DNA of 64,000 bases from Salvelinus alpinus (lineage: Eukaryota > Chordata > Actinopteri > Salmoniformes > Salmonidae). Below are positions 58,501 to 61,500 of the stretch, piece by piece. The notes beneath the pieces are model-generated. The model ran no database searches. It was not told the DNA's origin and saw only the letters and a program-made list of their open reading frames with translations. The stretch lies in contig NC_092110.1 of NCBI RefSeq assembly GCF_045679555.1, positions 3,859,390 to 3,923,389 of the forward strand, written 5' to 3'. Both the position numbers and the translations under genes were made by a program. Each line of letters starts with the position of its first letter. The stretch's first letter is position 1.

Positions 58501-61500
58501 GATGCTTGATGCTCCTTTCCAATACATATTGAGTGTCTTAATCTGGTGACATGATGATCGACGCTTGGCTGCCATTTGACAAATAAAAAATCTTGCTCTT
58601 TGGCCATAATAATCTCCTCATGTTGGCCAATGGTTCCCAAACTGTGGATCGTTTCTTTTATTTATTTTTTTGGCTTTCAACTAACTTTTGAAAGTTGTAA
58701 TAGTAGCACAAGGTGAAATTTCGTAAATTGGGTAGTGCATCATCAGTATTCCTCTGTCATTGCATACCTTAGAACTTGTTAGAAATGTCCAGATCAACTA
58801 ACCCACGTCAGCTAACCTTTTAAGCTACATGTAGGATTTTTAGCCCATAGATTTTGTAGTAATGTTCGAGTCACTCAAACGTCACATGACTAAGACATTA
58901 GACATGTCAAAATGTTGTGGCAGACGGCAGGGAGAGGTGAGGGGAGTGGTTATTGAGGGGAGATATCTGGCAGACCGCGGGCTCCACCCCCGAGCCTTAT
59001 ATGGACTTCCTGCCCCAACGAGGCAAGGCTGTCATTTGTTAAGCCAGGGAGTGCTTGGGGATAAAGGAGGAAGCAGCCTGCACAAAGGGGCAGAGTAGGA
59101 GAGAGCCAAGTGCGTTATGAAGAGTGGGAAAAGAGAGAGCAATATCAGTGAGATTACCCGTTGTGACCTGGACTGACAGACTACCTCCCTTGTGTACTGG
59201 ACCGGATTGGCTGAGGACCCGAGTGTGAGGATTACCCCTGTAAAACGGAACGGACAACGAGAACGGCTTGTGGACTGTGAGGTGATTAGTGAATTCCCCC
59301 TTCTTCCCCAGTGTACCAAAATCCCGAATAAACTCCTCATTTGCATTTATTTGTGCTACTGGTGCATGTTTTGTTATTGAACTTGGTGACGTGGAAACCC
59401 CACATGCTTGAGCCTGCTACAATGTATAGAATTGCAAGAACATTTGCTTTAAAACTGCTAAATGTTCTATCCGCCAACAAGAGGGATGTGAACAATTTCT
59501 GTCATGAACAGTGATTGTGCCCATAGTACATAGACGTGGCACTCACGCAGGGGGGGGCACGGGATGTTCCCCAATGCTGGGAGGGGGGCCTGAGTTAAAA
59601 CGTTTGGGAACCCCTGATGTAGGTTATACTGGCGACGTAGCCAACAATTGGCTACACTGTTGGCTAGAGCACACGTGCCAATACCAGAGCGGGCATACTC
59701 GCTATCTAAAACAGTTTTGTGAGAACCATCAGTAGAGTTGAAAATGCAATGGAAACCCATTTAACTTGTATTGTTATTTCGGTACATGGGAATTTAACCG
59801 CAAGGTATTTTTGTGTGCACTGTCATCACGCACAGACTTATCTTCAAGTCAATTTGATGGAAACATCTCTGGTGGGAAAATTAGCATATAGTTTTTTTAT
59901 ATTCGCAGGAAAATCTCTCGCCAATTGGACGGAAACCTATTTAGTGTTTTGTTCCCTACCTTATACTTCTGTAAATAGTCCTGGATGACAGTCGACCCCA
60001 CTGCTCCCTTCAGGTTCTCCTCGTCCTCCTTGATCACAATCTCCATCAGAGACATCCAGTTGACCAGCTCCGAGATTGCGTGGCGAGAGGCCAGCTTCTC
60101 CATTTGAAGCTGAGGAAAAGAAACGGGCCAATATATGAAAGGTATGCAAAAGGGAGAAAAATAGCCTACTAGCCTGGATCCAAACTGAATTGCTCTGTTT
60201 TTACTTTTTGATTCCAGCCTGGCATTCCTAAATAAGGGAAAAGGAGAGCTTCTTTGCATACAAAAATAGTAAAAAATAGACATTCCTCTAATAGATAGAA
60301 CTTCTATACACAACATGGTCGAGAAAAGGTGTTGCTTGATCTAACTACTGTATGAGAGTGAGGCAGAAGAGTAGGAGTCAAACACTAATCCTATTTGCCC
60401 TGACCAGATAAGCCTGTTTCCGGCAGTACCTAAACTGCATCCCAAATGGAAGCCTGTTCCCTTGATAGGGTACAAAGTTTGACCAAGGCCCATTGGGCTC
60501 TAGTCAAAAGTAGTGCACTATGTAGTGGAATAGGGTGCTGTGCCTTGTCTCTCGTGAGACACAGTTACTGTAAACCACTGTTACTAAATCGAGTAGCTGG
60601 ACAGTGTTCACGCCAGATTTGGTTTTGGGTTCAGAGGTCAGACAGTACCTGGTGTAGCTTCTCTTGCACCATTGGGATGCGTGTGAGTAGTTGGGTCCAC
60701 TGTGAGTCCACGCGGGCCAAGTCAGAACGCAGGGCTGCGGTGTCAACCCTCTTCAGCCTCATGAGCTGGTTGCCCTCTGTCATCACAGAGCACTTCAGAG
60801 ACGAATGAGTCTCCACCTCCTTACAGAACTCCTGTGAACAGAGAATGGTATAACAGTCAGTTTCACATGGAATATAACTAGTATGTGTATACAGCTGGCA
60901 GATTTTAAGTTCCGGATAATGGTTCTCTAACCCCTTATGCCTAAACTTAACCCTTACCCCAACCCTAACCCTACCCTTAACCCCCTATAAGGTATCACCC
61001 AGTCTTTTGACATGTTGACTCACCAGGAAGGCAGAGAGATGATTCCTGACGGTCTCCATCTCCTGTGGAACTAAGTCTGCCTGTGTGTTCCAGATTTCCA
61101 GACGTTCTAGAGCAGACTGCTGCCAGCCATTTAGCTCTGCATACTCCTTCTGGTACCTGGACATCAAATGGAGAGGAACCGGTTGAGTGGGTGCTATTCA
61201 AACTCTCCAAAATATCCACTTACATACAGTACAGACCTGGGTTCAAGTAGTGTTTATTTTTTTTTCAAATGATTTGAGTTCTTGTTTGAGACCTGCCTTA
61301 AGTGACAGAAGGATGGGGTTGCACTTTTTGGTACTATTTAATTGATCCCACTGCGCCAGGCAAGCTCAATGAAGCGCAGCTAAAGAATTCGAGAAAAAAA
61401 ATCACATACAGTGCACTTTAAATAACATCCCTTGGGGTTCAGCCCTGACCTGGTCCAGTGTTTGAGAATGGCCTCTAGTCTCTGCAGCTCCTTGTTGACC

